The notes beneath the pieces were generated by a model. It was not told the DNA's origin and did not search any database. It worked only from the letters and a program-made list of their open reading frames with translations. This document shows positions 1-8,135 of a stretch of DNA of 44,154 nt, piece after piece. The stretch lies in the NCBI GenBank assembly GCA_030680235.1, contig JAUXWQ010000007.1, positions 1 through 44,154 of the forward strand, given 5' to 3'. The DNA is from Coxiellaceae bacterium (GTDB lineage Bacteria > Pseudomonadota > Gammaproteobacteria > Coxiellales > Coxiellaceae). Numbering within the stretch: position 1 is the first letter of the stretch; each line of letters opens with the position of its first letter. Both the position numbers and the translations under genes were made by a program.

Positions 1-21
1 GTAAGTGTCCGACCAACTACA
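1..21. repeat. IS66 terminal inverted repeat, left
   Basis: Begins with GTAA and pairs imperfectly (13 of 21 positions) with the inverted sequence at 2361-2381. It overlaps the last codons of tnpC, whose stop codon lies at 17-19. Confidence 0.7.
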
Positions 22-1567
22 CTCGGGCATCGAGCTTAAAATTTTGAGGCAATAAATTGCGATAATCGTCATCCGTTTTACAGAGATGGATTTTATGAAG
101 CATCTGGGTGAGATATTTTTGAGGATCTATCTTATTGGCTTTACAAGTTTCAATAAGCGAGTAAAAAGTGGCGCCTGCCTTTGCGCCGCTTGGGCTTCCC
201 ATAAATAGCCAGTTCTTCCTGCCAAGTGTGAAAGGTCTAATGGCATTCTCACAAAGATTATTATCTATCTCGATGCGACCATCTTTTAGAAAATTACTGA
301 GTTGCTCCCAGTGATTCAGACAATAACGTATGGCCTTGCCGATTTTCCCTTGTTCCGAGGTCTTTGTGAGGTGATGATCAAGAAACCGCTTAAAAGCATC
401 CACTATCGGTTTGGATTCTTTTTCTCTTAATTTGTGTCGTTGTTCAGGGGTTAAATTATTATCACGGGCCTGTGCTTCTATCTTGTAAAGTTTTTTATAG
501 AAGAGGAGCGCTTCAGCTGCTAAACCTGGCGTTTTAGAGATTTTCACAAGCTCAGCAAAGTTTCTGCGGGCATGCGCATTACAACCAACTGATACAATAT
601 CTTTATTCTGCAGAGTCCAGTTATAACCAGAGTAAGCATCCGTTTGCAGATAGCCTTTAAATCCAGATAGAAAGTTTTCAGCATGATAGCCACCGCGCGT
701 TTCTTGGTAGTCATACACGATAACCGGTCCATCTTTATTCCCACCGCGATAGCACCACATATATGACTTGCTGGTATTTTTTCGATCTTTCTCATTCATG
801 ACCTGCACAGTAGTTTCATCTGCCTGCGCATAATCATATGTGGTTATATTTTTTTGTAGTTGCTCGATCAATGGGTGGCACAACTCAGCTGTTTTTAACA
901 CCCAAGCGCACAAGCTGCTTCTGGGTAAATCAACGGCAATGCGTTCCCACATCTTTTCTTGTCGGTAGAGAGGCAGATGATCGCAGTATTTTGAGATAAT
1001 GATGTGAGCGACAAGCTCAGGTGTTGCAATGCTTTTGGGAAGCAATAAACTTGGCATCGCTGCGATTTTGACATTCTCTTGGCAAGGCTTGCAGGCGTAT
1101 TTTGGGCGAACATGTGCAACGACAGATAATTTCGCGGGAATATACTTTAGCTGTTCTGAAACTTCTTCGCCGATTTTAACAAGATGCGCGCCACAGCCGC
1201 AGACTTTTTCAGCGTCACTAAGATCATGGAGAATAATTTCTCTGGGTAAATCTTCCGGTAATTTGCAGCGCTTGGGTTTTTTGGATCGGGTGTGTTCTGC
1301 AACGGTGATACCATCTTTCTCGTTCTTTTCTTCAGATAACTGCTGAGTCACCGCCTCTGGTAAATCAACACCTGCTTCATCAAAGATATCAGGCTGCAGC
1401 AAATTCTTTTCAGAGGAAGTAGCAAAGCGCTTTTGTTTTGCTAAGCGCAGTTGCTCTAAAATACTTTCATATTTTGACTTGTAAGCTTCTGCTTCTTGAT
1501 GCAAGGAACGTATTATTTCCTTTAATTTTTCAGGCGATTCTGGCAGATTGTTGGCATCAAATTTCAT
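17..1567 (-). CDS. tnpC: IS66 transposase TnpC (DDE type)
   Basis: Catalytic transposase of the IS66 element. From Met at 1567 it is 516 residues, usual for the family. The N-terminus is a short helical leucine-zipper-like stretch. A zinc-binding segment has cysteines at about 123, 125, 159 and 162 (CGCG then CKPC). The DDE core follows: Asp250 in AQADETTVQV, Asp310 in LQTDAYSGY and Glu440 in IDNNLCENAIRPF. The C-terminal part is the usual IS66 tail. An upstream in-frame ATG at 1591 would add eight residues, but neither start has a clear ribosome-binding site; I prefer the one giving MKFDANN, which resembles family N-termini. No frameshift or internal stop is seen. Confidence 0.93.
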   Translation of the reverse strand: MKFDANNLPESPEKLKEIIRSLHQEAEAYKSKYESILEQLRLAKQKRFATSSEKNLLQPDIFDEAGVDLPEAVTQQLSEEKNEKDGITVAEHTRSKKPKRCKLPEDLPREIILHDLSDAEKVCGCGAHLVKIGEEVSEQLKYIPAKLSVVAHVRPKYACKPCQENVKIAAMPSLLLPKSIATPELVAHIIISKYCDHLPLYRQEKMWERIAVDLPRSSLCAWVLKTAELCHPLIEQLQKNITTYDYAQADETTVQVMNEKDRKNTSKSYMWCYRGGNKDGPVIVYDYQETRGGYHAENFLSGFKGYLQTDAYSGYNWTLQNKDIVSVGCNAHARRNFAELVKISKTPGLAAEALLFYKKLYKIEAQARDNNLTPEQRHKLREKESKPIVDAFKRFLDHHLTKTSEQGKIGKAIRYCLNHWEQLSNFLKDGRIEIDNNLCENAIRPFTLGRKNWLFMGSPSGAKAGATFYSLIETCKANKIDPQKYLTQMLHKIHLCKTDDDYRNLLPQNFKLDARV

Positions 1568-1617
1568 GCACGCATTATAGCAAAACCCCATAAAAACAGC
1601 TATTTTTATAGCGAAAT

Positions 1618-1968
1618 TTACAAGAAATTTTCTGGCATTTTAGCCTCTAGCACATCTAATCTTGAGTACTTATCACTCGCCAAAATCCAGTCGAAATGTT
1701 CAGCTGTCATCTCAATCGCGCCTGCTGCATTTTTAGGAAAAACAAACTTGCCTTTCTCTAATCGACGATACCACAAGGTAAAGCTGTTGGTTTCATAATA
1801 CAGAGCTTTGAGCTTATCACCACGATGATTACGAAATAAAAATAAGTGGCCTTCGGCTGGGTTCATCTTCAAAACATCTGCAATCAGCACACACAGCGTA
1901 TCTATCGATTTGCGCATATCAGTGACCTCAGTGTACAGATATATTTTTGCATTGTTCGGTATCAGCAT
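1618..1968 (-). CDS. tnpB: IS66 accessory protein TnpB (Orf2 family)
   Basis: Small 116-residue protein of the IS66 Orf2 family, required with TnpA and TnpC for transposition of IS66-type elements; its exact role is not established. The recognisable family stretches are VTDMRKSIDTL near residue 16 and LFLFRNHRGDKLKAL near residue 43, followed by a Trp-rich region (FTLWYRRLEKG). Its start overlaps the 3' end of tnpA by 7 bases, which points to translational coupling, and tnpC follows 50 bases downstream. Confidence 0.93.
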   Translation of the reverse strand: MLIPNNAKIYLYTEVTDMRKSIDTLCVLIADVLKMNPAEGHLFLFRNHRGDKLKALYYETNSFTLWYRRLEKGKFVFPKNAAGAIEMTAEHFDWILASDKYSRLDVLEAKMPENFL

Positions 1969-2291
1969 GAAAGTAGCACCTCCACCAAGCTTTTAACGCG
2001 TGCAGTCTCCGCGGACATCGGGATCTCACAGCCAAAACCATTGGGAAGTGTTATTTTAATATTCTGCATCGCGGGCGATGGACTAGCTGATTTTACAATA
2101 ACTGGCACAAGCTTCTTGTCACTTCCTAACGCTGCTTTTTCTTGCAAAGAAAGCACCGAGCGATAGTAAGACATTTTTCCACTTGCAATCCCTCGCGCTG
2201 CACAAAATGCTCTTTGGCTTTGGCCGCTGCGCTTATGCTCCTCTATCAAGCCTTTCCAATAGGCATGATTCTCTTTACAAATACCCACCAT
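1962..2291 (-). CDS. tnpA: IS66 accessory protein TnpA (Orf1 family)
   Basis: First gene of the insertion sequence, 109 residues. The N-terminus carries a helix-turn-helix-like segment with the phrase SGQSQRAFCAARGIASGKMS, typical of IS66 Orf1 proteins that are thought to bind DNA. The C-terminal half has the GFGCEIP type of phrase that ends this family. Translation starts at ATG 2291 behind an AGGAGATA ribosome-binding site. About 90 bases separate the start from the right terminal repeat. Confidence 0.88.
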   Translation of the reverse strand: MVGICKENHAYWKGLIEEHKRSGQSQRAFCAARGIASGKMSYYRSVLSLQEKAALGSDKKLVPVIVKSASPSPAMQNIKITLPNGFGCEIPMSAETARVKSLVEVLLSC

Positions 2292-2360
2292 GAAAAATAT
2301 CTCCTTAGTCGTAATTAATGACAGGAAATATTTTCTAATAGTTTTTTATCCTTGCGTAGA

Positions 2361-2381
2361 TGTGTTTCCCCAGACGTTTAC
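2361..2381. repeat. IS66 terminal inverted repeat, right
   Basis: Read on the minus strand it begins GTAAACGTCTGGGG. It marks the right boundary of the element at 2381; the next base begins the left arm of a hairpin repeat. Confidence 0.7.
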
Positions 2382-2448
2382 AGCGTAGCGAGTGTTTTTG
2401 CAGGATATCTCGACGCGTATTAAACCCTGCAAAAACACTCGCTACGCT
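2382..2448. repeat. Long hairpin repeat, copy 1 (left arm cut by IS66)
   Basis: A perfect 23-bp inverted repeat: arms 2382-2404 and 2426-2448, loop of 21 bases. The arm contains GCGAGTGTTTTTGCAGG. The right side continues with CATGCTCGCATC as in the intact copy at 8039, but the matching left part is missing because the IS66 end replaces it. The element lies just downstream of the peptide-binding-protein gene (stop at 2479, minus strand) and probably served as its terminator. Confidence 0.85.
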
Positions 2449-2478
2449 CATGCTCGCATCATACATAAGTGTTCTGCG

Positions 2479-4545
2479 TTACCCCTGTTTTTTTGTCGGA
2501 GATTTGTTTTCACGACGATAATAGGTAATATAAAGCGGTATCGCGATAACAATTAAAAATCCCAGCAATAAAAATAACGGCCATAAAATGGGTTTATTCC
2601 AAGAGTCTTGCAATTTTTTTCGCAGCATAGGATTCATGCTTTGATACTTTAGGATATTATTGGCAACGCCATGTGCCGGTGTTTGTGTCATCCAACTGTG
2701 TGATAGCGTAAAATCAATTGGATGAATTCCCCAAACCCAAGGCACATCTTCTTGTAAAATGTTCAATAATTCACGGATTTTTTCCAGTCTTTTTTCTGAA
2801 TTTGGCATGTTTTTCATTTCATCAAATAATTTATCAACTTTTGGATTCGCATAATTACTCGCATTTTCACCATTGAATTTTACTTTGCCATTAGGGCCAT
2901 ATAACAAAAATAAGAAATTTTCAGGATCAGGATAATCTGCAAGCCATCCCCAACTATACAATTGTGATTGACCCGTGCGCATTTTATCTTGAAAGCGATT
3001 GTGATCTGTTTCATGGATATCTAATTCAATACCAATTTTTGCAAATTGTTTTCGCATCCAATTTAATTGTGCCTTGTCATCAGGATTGCCATTTGAGGTG
3101 GTGTCATAACGCAATGTCAGACGTTTATGTGTTTTGGGGTTAATGCCATTGGGATAACCCGCCTCAGCTAATAATTGCTTGGCAGTGTCAATCGATTTTC
3201 TTTTTATATTTTTCCCATCCCAGGTATAAATAAATTTATTAATATGGTCAGGCCCTGATTCATAACCAAAAATACCAGGCGGTATGGGTGACTGCGCAGG
3301 AATACCGCGACCATTCATAAACAATTGAATAGATTCTTCTTGGTCAATCGCAATCGCAATCGCCTGCCGTAATTTTTTTGTTTTTTCAGAGTAACCACCA
3401 ACAATGGGATCTAACATATTAAAACCAATATAAAAAATCGAAGGGTTCACTGTTGTTTGTAAGTGGATGCCTTTTTGTTTCATGGCTTCTGTTAATGTAG
3501 GCTTACCATTTTTATCGATCTGAATGACTTGATCAAAACTATCTGCGCTAACGCCTGAGCGATCATAATAGCCTTCTAGAAACTTATTCCAGCGAGGGAT
3601 GCTTTCTTTGTCTAGACTCAGCACGACTTTTTCAACTTGGGGTAATTTTTGCGTTGTTCCTGGATAATATTCCGGATGAAAATTGGGATTTTTTTCAAGT
3701 ACTATTTTTGCATTAGGATTATTTTCAGCTAATAAATAAGGACCTGTGCCAATGGGATACCAATCAAACGTGATATTTTTTGCAATCAATTTAGGGTTGG
3801 CATAAAATAAATCGGCTTCCCAAGGAATGGGTGCAAAAAATGGCATCGCAAGCCAATATAAAAATTGCGGATAGACACCATAAATTTTAATTTGATACTC
3901 ATAACGACTAATGAGGGTAACGCCAGATAGTTGGTATTGTCGCAAATCAATATAGCCTTTTTGATGTAAGCCCCCTAAGGTTTTTGTAAAAGCTGAAAAA
4001 CCAACGATATATTTGCTCATTACGCCATAAATGGGGGAATGTACTCTGGGACTGGCAAGTCTTTTAATTTCGTAAACATAATCTTCAGCGGTTAATTCAC
4101 GGGTTGCTGTATTTTTTAAATCCGCTAAACGGTGAAGATTATTGGGTAGGCTATTTTTCGCAAAAGCAGGATGTGGTTGATAATAAATACCAGGTTTTAT
4201 CGTAAAATCATAAATGGTGTAAGCAATTTTATCGGGCGCCGTATTATTGGGTAGCGGGTGATTGTTTTTATCCAAATAAATAATAGTGGGCATTTTGGTG
4301 AGTGTGAGTGGCTCTAATTCATAGGGACGCTTTAAATAAGCATATTGTAGGGGGGGCTCATAAATTTGTGCGATGAGCCCTGATTCATCAGCAGAATATG
4401 CACGTGCAGGATCAAGCGTTTTGGGTTGACTTGCAAATGCGGAATGAATCGTTGACTCTTCTGGGTTTTCTGTATGTGGACGATTCCATTGGGCAAAGGC
4501 AATGTTTGAAAGTAATAAAAAAGCTAGGATGATTTTTTTAAGCAT
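2479..4545 (-). CDS. Peptide ABC transporter substrate-binding protein with C-terminal membrane anchor
   Basis: A family 5 (OppA/DppA type) extracellular solute-binding protein of about 688 residues. The start giving MLKKIILAFLLLSNIAFA yields a clean signal peptide ending before Gln; an ATG 15 bases upstream (4560) is also possible. Family phrases include SAFASQPKTLDPARAYS near the mature N-terminus, GTGPYLL mid-protein, and RQAIAIAIDQEE. Unlike soluble members it ends in a hydrophobic span (about residues 655-674, WPLFLLLGFLIVIAIPLYIT) followed by a basic tail, so it is probably tethered in the inner membrane facing the periplasm. No permease or ATPase gene is adjacent, so its partner transporter is unknown. 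It starts only about 40 bases from the divergent neighbour. Confidence 0.85.
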   Translation of the reverse strand: MLKKIILAFLLLSNIAFAQWNRPHTENPEESTIHSAFASQPKTLDPARAYSADESGLIAQIYEPPLQYAYLKRPYELEPLTLTKMPTIIYLDKNNHPLPNNTAPDKIAYTIYDFTIKPGIYYQPHPAFAKNSLPNNLHRLADLKNTATRELTAEDYVYEIKRLASPRVHSPIYGVMSKYIVGFSAFTKTLGGLHQKGYIDLRQYQLSGVTLISRYEYQIKIYGVYPQFLYWLAMPFFAPIPWEADLFYANPKLIAKNITFDWYPIGTGPYLLAENNPNAKIVLEKNPNFHPEYYPGTTQKLPQVEKVVLSLDKESIPRWNKFLEGYYDRSGVSADSFDQVIQIDKNGKPTLTEAMKQKGIHLQTTVNPSIFYIGFNMLDPIVGGYSEKTKKLRQAIAIAIDQEESIQLFMNGRGIPAQSPIPPGIFGYESGPDHINKFIYTWDGKNIKRKSIDTAKQLLAEAGYPNGINPKTHKRLTLRYDTTSNGNPDDKAQLNWMRKQFAKIGIELDIHETDHNRFQDKMRTGQSQLYSWGWLADYPDPENFLFLLYGPNGKVKFNGENASNYANPKVDKLFDEMKNMPNSEKRLEKIRELLNILQEDVPWVWGIHPIDFTLSHSWMTQTPAHGVANNILKYQSMNPMLRKKLQDSWNKPILWPLFLLLGFLIVIAIPLYITYYRRENKSPTKKQG

Positions 4546-4583
4546 GAGATTATTGTACATGAGTGTGAGTGTGAGAACGAAGT

Positions 4584-5432
4584 ATGATGACTACTCTTTT
4601 TGACGTGCTATATCAGCATCCATCAATGCAGTCTTCAACAACACTTTTTGAACGGCTTGATTTTCTAACACGTTATTTTTTGGGTAAACCCTATATTTTA
4701 GGCGCTCAAGGTGAAGGAAATGAAGGGGAGTTCGATCAATTTCCTTTGTATCGTTTTGATGGCTTTGATTGTGTGACTTTCGTGAATAATCTTTTGGCGC
4801 TTGCCCTCTCTCACGACGAAGCCAGTTTTAAAAATAATTTATGCTCAATCAATTATTATGATGCAACCCCTTTATTTCAAAATCGTTTTCATTTTATGAG
4901 TTTGGATTGGAACCCGCAAAATCAAAAAAAACGACTAATTGACCTCACAGAAACCATTGTGGATGAAAGTAACCATCCGATAGCAGATTTCGCAGAAGGA
5001 GTTATTGATAAAAAAAATTGGTTTTTATATCGTACTGAAAATGATATTCGATTAAATCAACCAAAAAATGGTGAAAAAAAACTTATTGCATTAAAAAAAC
5101 TGTCTGAATTATTTGAGCCAAAATTTGTCCGTATGCCTTACCTATCATTAGAAAAATTGTTAGAAAATCCAAACTATTTTGAGCAATTTCCTGATCTGTC
5201 TGTTATTGAAATCGTCCGACCCAATTGGAATTTGCGCGATAAGATCGGTACAAATTTGCATGTCTCGCACCTTGGCTTTTGTTTTCGTTTGTCTTCCGGT
5301 ATTTTGACCTTTCGTCATGCGTCATCTGACCGAAAAAGGGTGGTTGAAGTGCCATTAGTGACGTATTTATCCGAATTAAGAGATAATATCACTATCCGCG
5401 GGATTCATTTGCAAACCTTAAGAGAACATTAA
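4584..5432 (+). CDS. DUF1460 protein, putative N-acetylmuramoyl-L-alanine amidase-like
   Basis: A 282-residue protein that I recognise as the DUF1460 family, related to NlpC/P60-type cysteine hydrolases of cell-wall peptides. Visible family features are YILGAQGEGNEGEFDQFP (about 37-54), the nucleophile region DGFDCVTFVNN with Cys63, and a C-terminal histidine region containing SHLGFCF and FRHASS. No signal peptide is apparent. Two ATG codons in tandem begin the frame. It is divergent from the binding-protein gene with a very short gap, so both promoters must overlap coding sequence. The enzymatic activity is inferred from the family, not shown. Confidence 0.8.
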   Translation: MMTTLFDVLYQHPSMQSSTTLFERLDFLTRYFLGKPYILGAQGEGNEGEFDQFPLYRFDGFDCVTFVNNLLALALSHDEASFKNNLCSINYYDATPLFQNRFHFMSLDWNPQNQKKRLIDLTETIVDESNHPIADFAEGVIDKKNWFLYRTENDIRLNQPKNGEKKLIALKKLSELFEPKFVRMPYLSLEKLLENPNYFEQFPDLSVIEIVRPNWNLRDKIGTNLHVSHLGFCFRLSSGILTFRHASSDRKRVVEVPLVTYLSELRDNITIRGIHLQTLREH

Positions 5433-5514
5433 ATACAAATTATTGTTTTTTTCTTGTACAGAGACACATTAGAATGAGCAATGCAGTTAGACAAAGTCGC
5501 ACAAGGAATGCGTA

Positions 5515-8019
5515 ATGCGTGAAAATCATTGGCAAGCGAATTGGCTCGATACATCTCCTGTCGTTCCTTATGTTCCAGATTGGGTCATTGACAGGCTAGG
5601 GAAGCATGCTGATCCTTTTATCGACGCTATGAAGCTGAACGTTGTTGCGTTTTGCCAGTGGGTCAGTGCCACACGATTTACTCACCATGAAAAGCAAATT
5701 TTATCCTCTATCCTTCCTTTTATTGAAAGCTGTCAAACGTCTGTGCATGCGCCAGAAATTTCGCACTTGACGAAAAAAATATTCAATCAAGATATAGCGC
5801 TTGTGTTGCTTGTGAACTGCGCTTATTACTTTTTAGAATATCATGTCAATAAACTGGAAGGTGCATTCTATGCCTTCCCTTTGAATGTGACGCTGACATT
5901 TTTATCGGCTGGCTTGCTTTTATTTACCTTGCCTTATAGTGCACAGTTTTTTTTGCATAAGATGGCTTTGTTGCAAAGGCTGCCAGACATGTTTCGCTTG
6001 ATGGGGCTTGAAAGTAAAAGGCAAGAGATTAGTAATGCTGTTTGTGCAGATTGTAATAGGTTACGTCATAACAAAGGCTTGTTCAGAGATTTAGTGACCT
6101 ATGGGTTTCAACAGGGATTTTTATTTGCTATTCGAACCGCGCCCTATCTTGTTTCTCCGGCTGGGTTTCGTGCAGTCTCATGGTTATCTTTAATTGCTTA
6201 TCCTTTTGAGTGGCTATTTACAGGTCAATTGTTGCTTGGTTACCCGATGTTTGCGGCAGGCATTTGTCAGCGTGATGTGCTTGCTAATTTGCAGGAATAC
6301 CCAGAGTTTTATCTGGCGCTAGGGGCAACCTATCACGCAAGCGTTGCGCTTATCACATGGACTATCTCGCTATTATTGCGGTGTATTGCTTTTACGCCAG
6401 TGCTTTTATGGGGACTTGACGCTGTGATTGGAAAGGTGGTTTCGGTGCCGTACAGCTTGATTTCTGAAAGCGCAGCATTTGGATTTTCACTGTTGGGTAG
6501 CGTTATAAGATCTACAGAACTATTGCCTGACTTTGTCTATAACGGCATTGCCTTAGGGGGTTCAGTAGCTGGTGCATTAGATGCAGCGACAGCCTTTACT
6601 TGCGAAATGATGAAGGTGTTTGTTTTCTATATGACACGCTTTTTATTGGAGCCATGGGGGCAATTACCTGCTTCAATTTATGAAAATTTTTTAGCAGGAT
6701 TTTTAACAATAGCCTTTGTAGGGCTTGCGCATCATATCCCTTTTCCGACCATTGTTTCAAAATCAACCCGTTTTCGACCTGATATTTTAACCTGTGTTTT
6801 TGCAGATTTATTTACAGATGCTTCTATTTATCTGATGAAAGAAAGAATTTTAAAAAGGGCTGGAGAGCGTAAAAATCAATTATTAGTCTTTCAAAAAGCA
6901 GCGGTAGATTTTTATGCAAATGCGAAACTGACAGCAATGGAAGCCTATTTTTTTATTTCTGAAAGAAAAAATTCAAAAATGAATGCGTATCTTATGCAAT
7001 TTTTGAACTATGCTGTCAATCATGGTCGAATGCTATTGCCAACCTTGTTACGAAAAACAGACGCGATTTATCAAGATGAAATTATTGAATTGGTGCTCCC
7101 AAAGATATTAGTTGAGGCACATAATTTATTTCTCGCCTTAATAGAATTTCGAAAACGTTCGAAGAATATGCTTTCTTGGGTCAAAAAAATAGATTCATTT
7201 TTTTCAAATCGCAAGGTCAAAATTGTCTCTTGGATTGTTGGTATGAAAGGGGTGACGGATCTATTAACCTTAGATTTTATTATAAATCAGAGTCCGGCTT
7301 ATATTGATGAGCTGCAAATTTTTTTGCAGTGGTTAAAAAATCATTGGATTATTAACGATAAATTTTATAGTGCGGTTAATAGTGAAATTAATGCGTTTAA
7401 AAAACATTTGATACTGGTGCAAAAGATTATTGGCGGTTTACCAGAATCTTTTGTTGAAGAGCTTGTTCATTTTATAAAAAAAGAAGAGTCTGATATTTAT
7501 TTGCGTAAAGGGATGTCGTTTGTTTTTGAAATGTTGAAAAAAGCAGATCCTAACTTAAAAAATATTGGTGATGAATTGTTTGAGCAGTTTGTTTTGTTAA
7601 CAGATAAAAAAGAGGAATGTGATTTTTCTGAAAAAACAGTTGAACTGCAATTGCAATCAAGCGACTTTCACCGCCATTTTCAAGCGGGAAGCACTATTTC
7701 TTTTTCTGCTGGGCAACCCCCGGTGATTAGTTATGTAGAAGAGGATGATTTTGCTGTTGTAACGCAATCAAGTGAGGTGCCATCTGCAATGGTATTTCAA
7801 CAGCCGGGTGCGCGTCCTGTGTTGGTAGCAGCACCTTCCTCAGATGGTTTTGATTCTGATGATATTCCAAGTGATGGAGAGGCATTTGAAGAAAAATTTA
7901 GTAGTGCAGCTTTTCAAGAAAAAAAGCGACCAGTAGCATCTAATTTTTTTAGAGCAATGGCGACAACATCAAAAGAAAAATTGGCGAGTGTGGCAAAAGG
8001 GCTTGCGCCGGGGGCTTAG
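5515..8019 (+). CDS. Large multi-pass membrane protein of unknown function
   Basis: An 834-residue protein I do not recognise. Hydrophobic segments lie near residues 93-110, 122-147, 218-250, 263-303 (probably two), 342-380 and 390-407. Residues from about 420 to 720 are mostly helical and soluble in character. The last 110 residues are acidic and low in complexity (EEDDF, DGFDSDDIPSDGEAFEE), with a basic, Ala/Lys-rich end. AAGGA at 5503-5507 sets the start at 5515. A 13-codon open frame (5474-5515) ends in TAATG with this start and could couple translation. The architecture (large, hydrophobic N-half, acidic C-terminal region, unknown family) is seen among secreted effectors of Legionellales, but no secretion signal is certain. 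Confidence 0.75.
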   Translation: MRENHWQANWLDTSPVVPYVPDWVIDRLGKHADPFIDAMKLNVVAFCQWVSATRFTHHEKQILSSILPFIESCQTSVHAPEISHLTKKIFNQDIALVLLVNCAYYFLEYHVNKLEGAFYAFPLNVTLTFLSAGLLLFTLPYSAQFFLHKMALLQRLPDMFRLMGLESKRQEISNAVCADCNRLRHNKGLFRDLVTYGFQQGFLFAIRTAPYLVSPAGFRAVSWLSLIAYPFEWLFTGQLLLGYPMFAAGICQRDVLANLQEYPEFYLALGATYHASVALITWTISLLLRCIAFTPVLLWGLDAVIGKVVSVPYSLISESAAFGFSLLGSVIRSTELLPDFVYNGIALGGSVAGALDAATAFTCEMMKVFVFYMTRFLLEPWGQLPASIYENFLAGFLTIAFVGLAHHIPFPTIVSKSTRFRPDILTCVFADLFTDASIYLMKERILKRAGERKNQLLVFQKAAVDFYANAKLTAMEAYFFISERKNSKMNAYLMQFLNYAVNHGRMLLPTLLRKTDAIYQDEIIELVLPKILVEAHNLFLALIEFRKRSKNMLSWVKKIDSFFSNRKVKIVSWIVGMKGVTDLLTLDFIINQSPAYIDELQIFLQWLKNHWIINDKFYSAVNSEINAFKKHLILVQKIIGGLPESFVEELVHFIKKEESDIYLRKGMSFVFEMLKKADPNLKNIGDELFEQFVLLTDKKEECDFSEKTVELQLQSSDFHRHFQAGSTISFSAGQPPVISYVEEDDFAVVTQSSEVPSAMVFQQPGARPVLVAAPSSDGFDSDDIPSDGEAFEEKFSSAAFQEKKRPVASNFFRAMATTSKEKLASVAKGLAPGA

Positions 8020-8038
8020 GTAATGGTTTGGTGTTTGG

Positions 8039-8127
8039 TGCGAGCATGAGCGTTAGCGAGTGTTTTTGCAGGAAATCCCGATACACACGAGATCCTGCAA
8101 AAACACTCGCTAACGCTCATGCTCGCA
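8039..8127. terminator. Long hairpin repeat, copy 2, between convergent genes
   Basis: Perfect inverted repeat with 35-bp arms (8039-8073 and 8093-8127) and a 19-base loop. It fills the gap between the unknown membrane protein (stop 8019) and sppA (stop 8136), which converge, so either transcript would fold into a very stable hairpin. The arm begins TGCGAGCATGAGCG and ends GTTTTTGCAGGA. Compared with copy 3 there is an extra T in the left arm, matched by an extra A in the right arm. Terminator function is inferred. Confidence 0.85.
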
Positions 8128-8135
8128 TCGAGATC

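Larger units (their letters stand above)
1..2381 (-). mobile_element. IS66-family insertion sequence, complete
   Basis: An apparently intact insertion sequence with the three genes typical of IS66 (tnpA, tnpB, tnpC), all on the minus strand. The left end is base 1 of the window and reads GTAAGTGTCCGACC. The right end read inward from 2381 is GTAAACGTCTGGGG. The ends share the GTAA start known for IS66 termini and match at 13 of 21 positions. All three reading frames are open, so the element may still move. Its right end directly abuts the hairpin repeat at 2382, which suggests that the repeat was the target. The left flank lies outside the window, so the expected 8-bp target duplication cannot be checked. 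A contig that begins exactly at an IS end is also what an assembly break at a repeated element would give. Confidence 0.88.

Noticed and set aside
1029-1346. Plus-strand open frame of 105 codons inside tnpC
   Set aside because: It is a shadow of the transposase frame with no homology I recognise and no ribosome-binding site.
8039-8127. Possible CRISPR repeat or integron attC site
   Set aside because: There is a single near-perfect palindrome per gap, with no spacer series and no integrase or cas gene.
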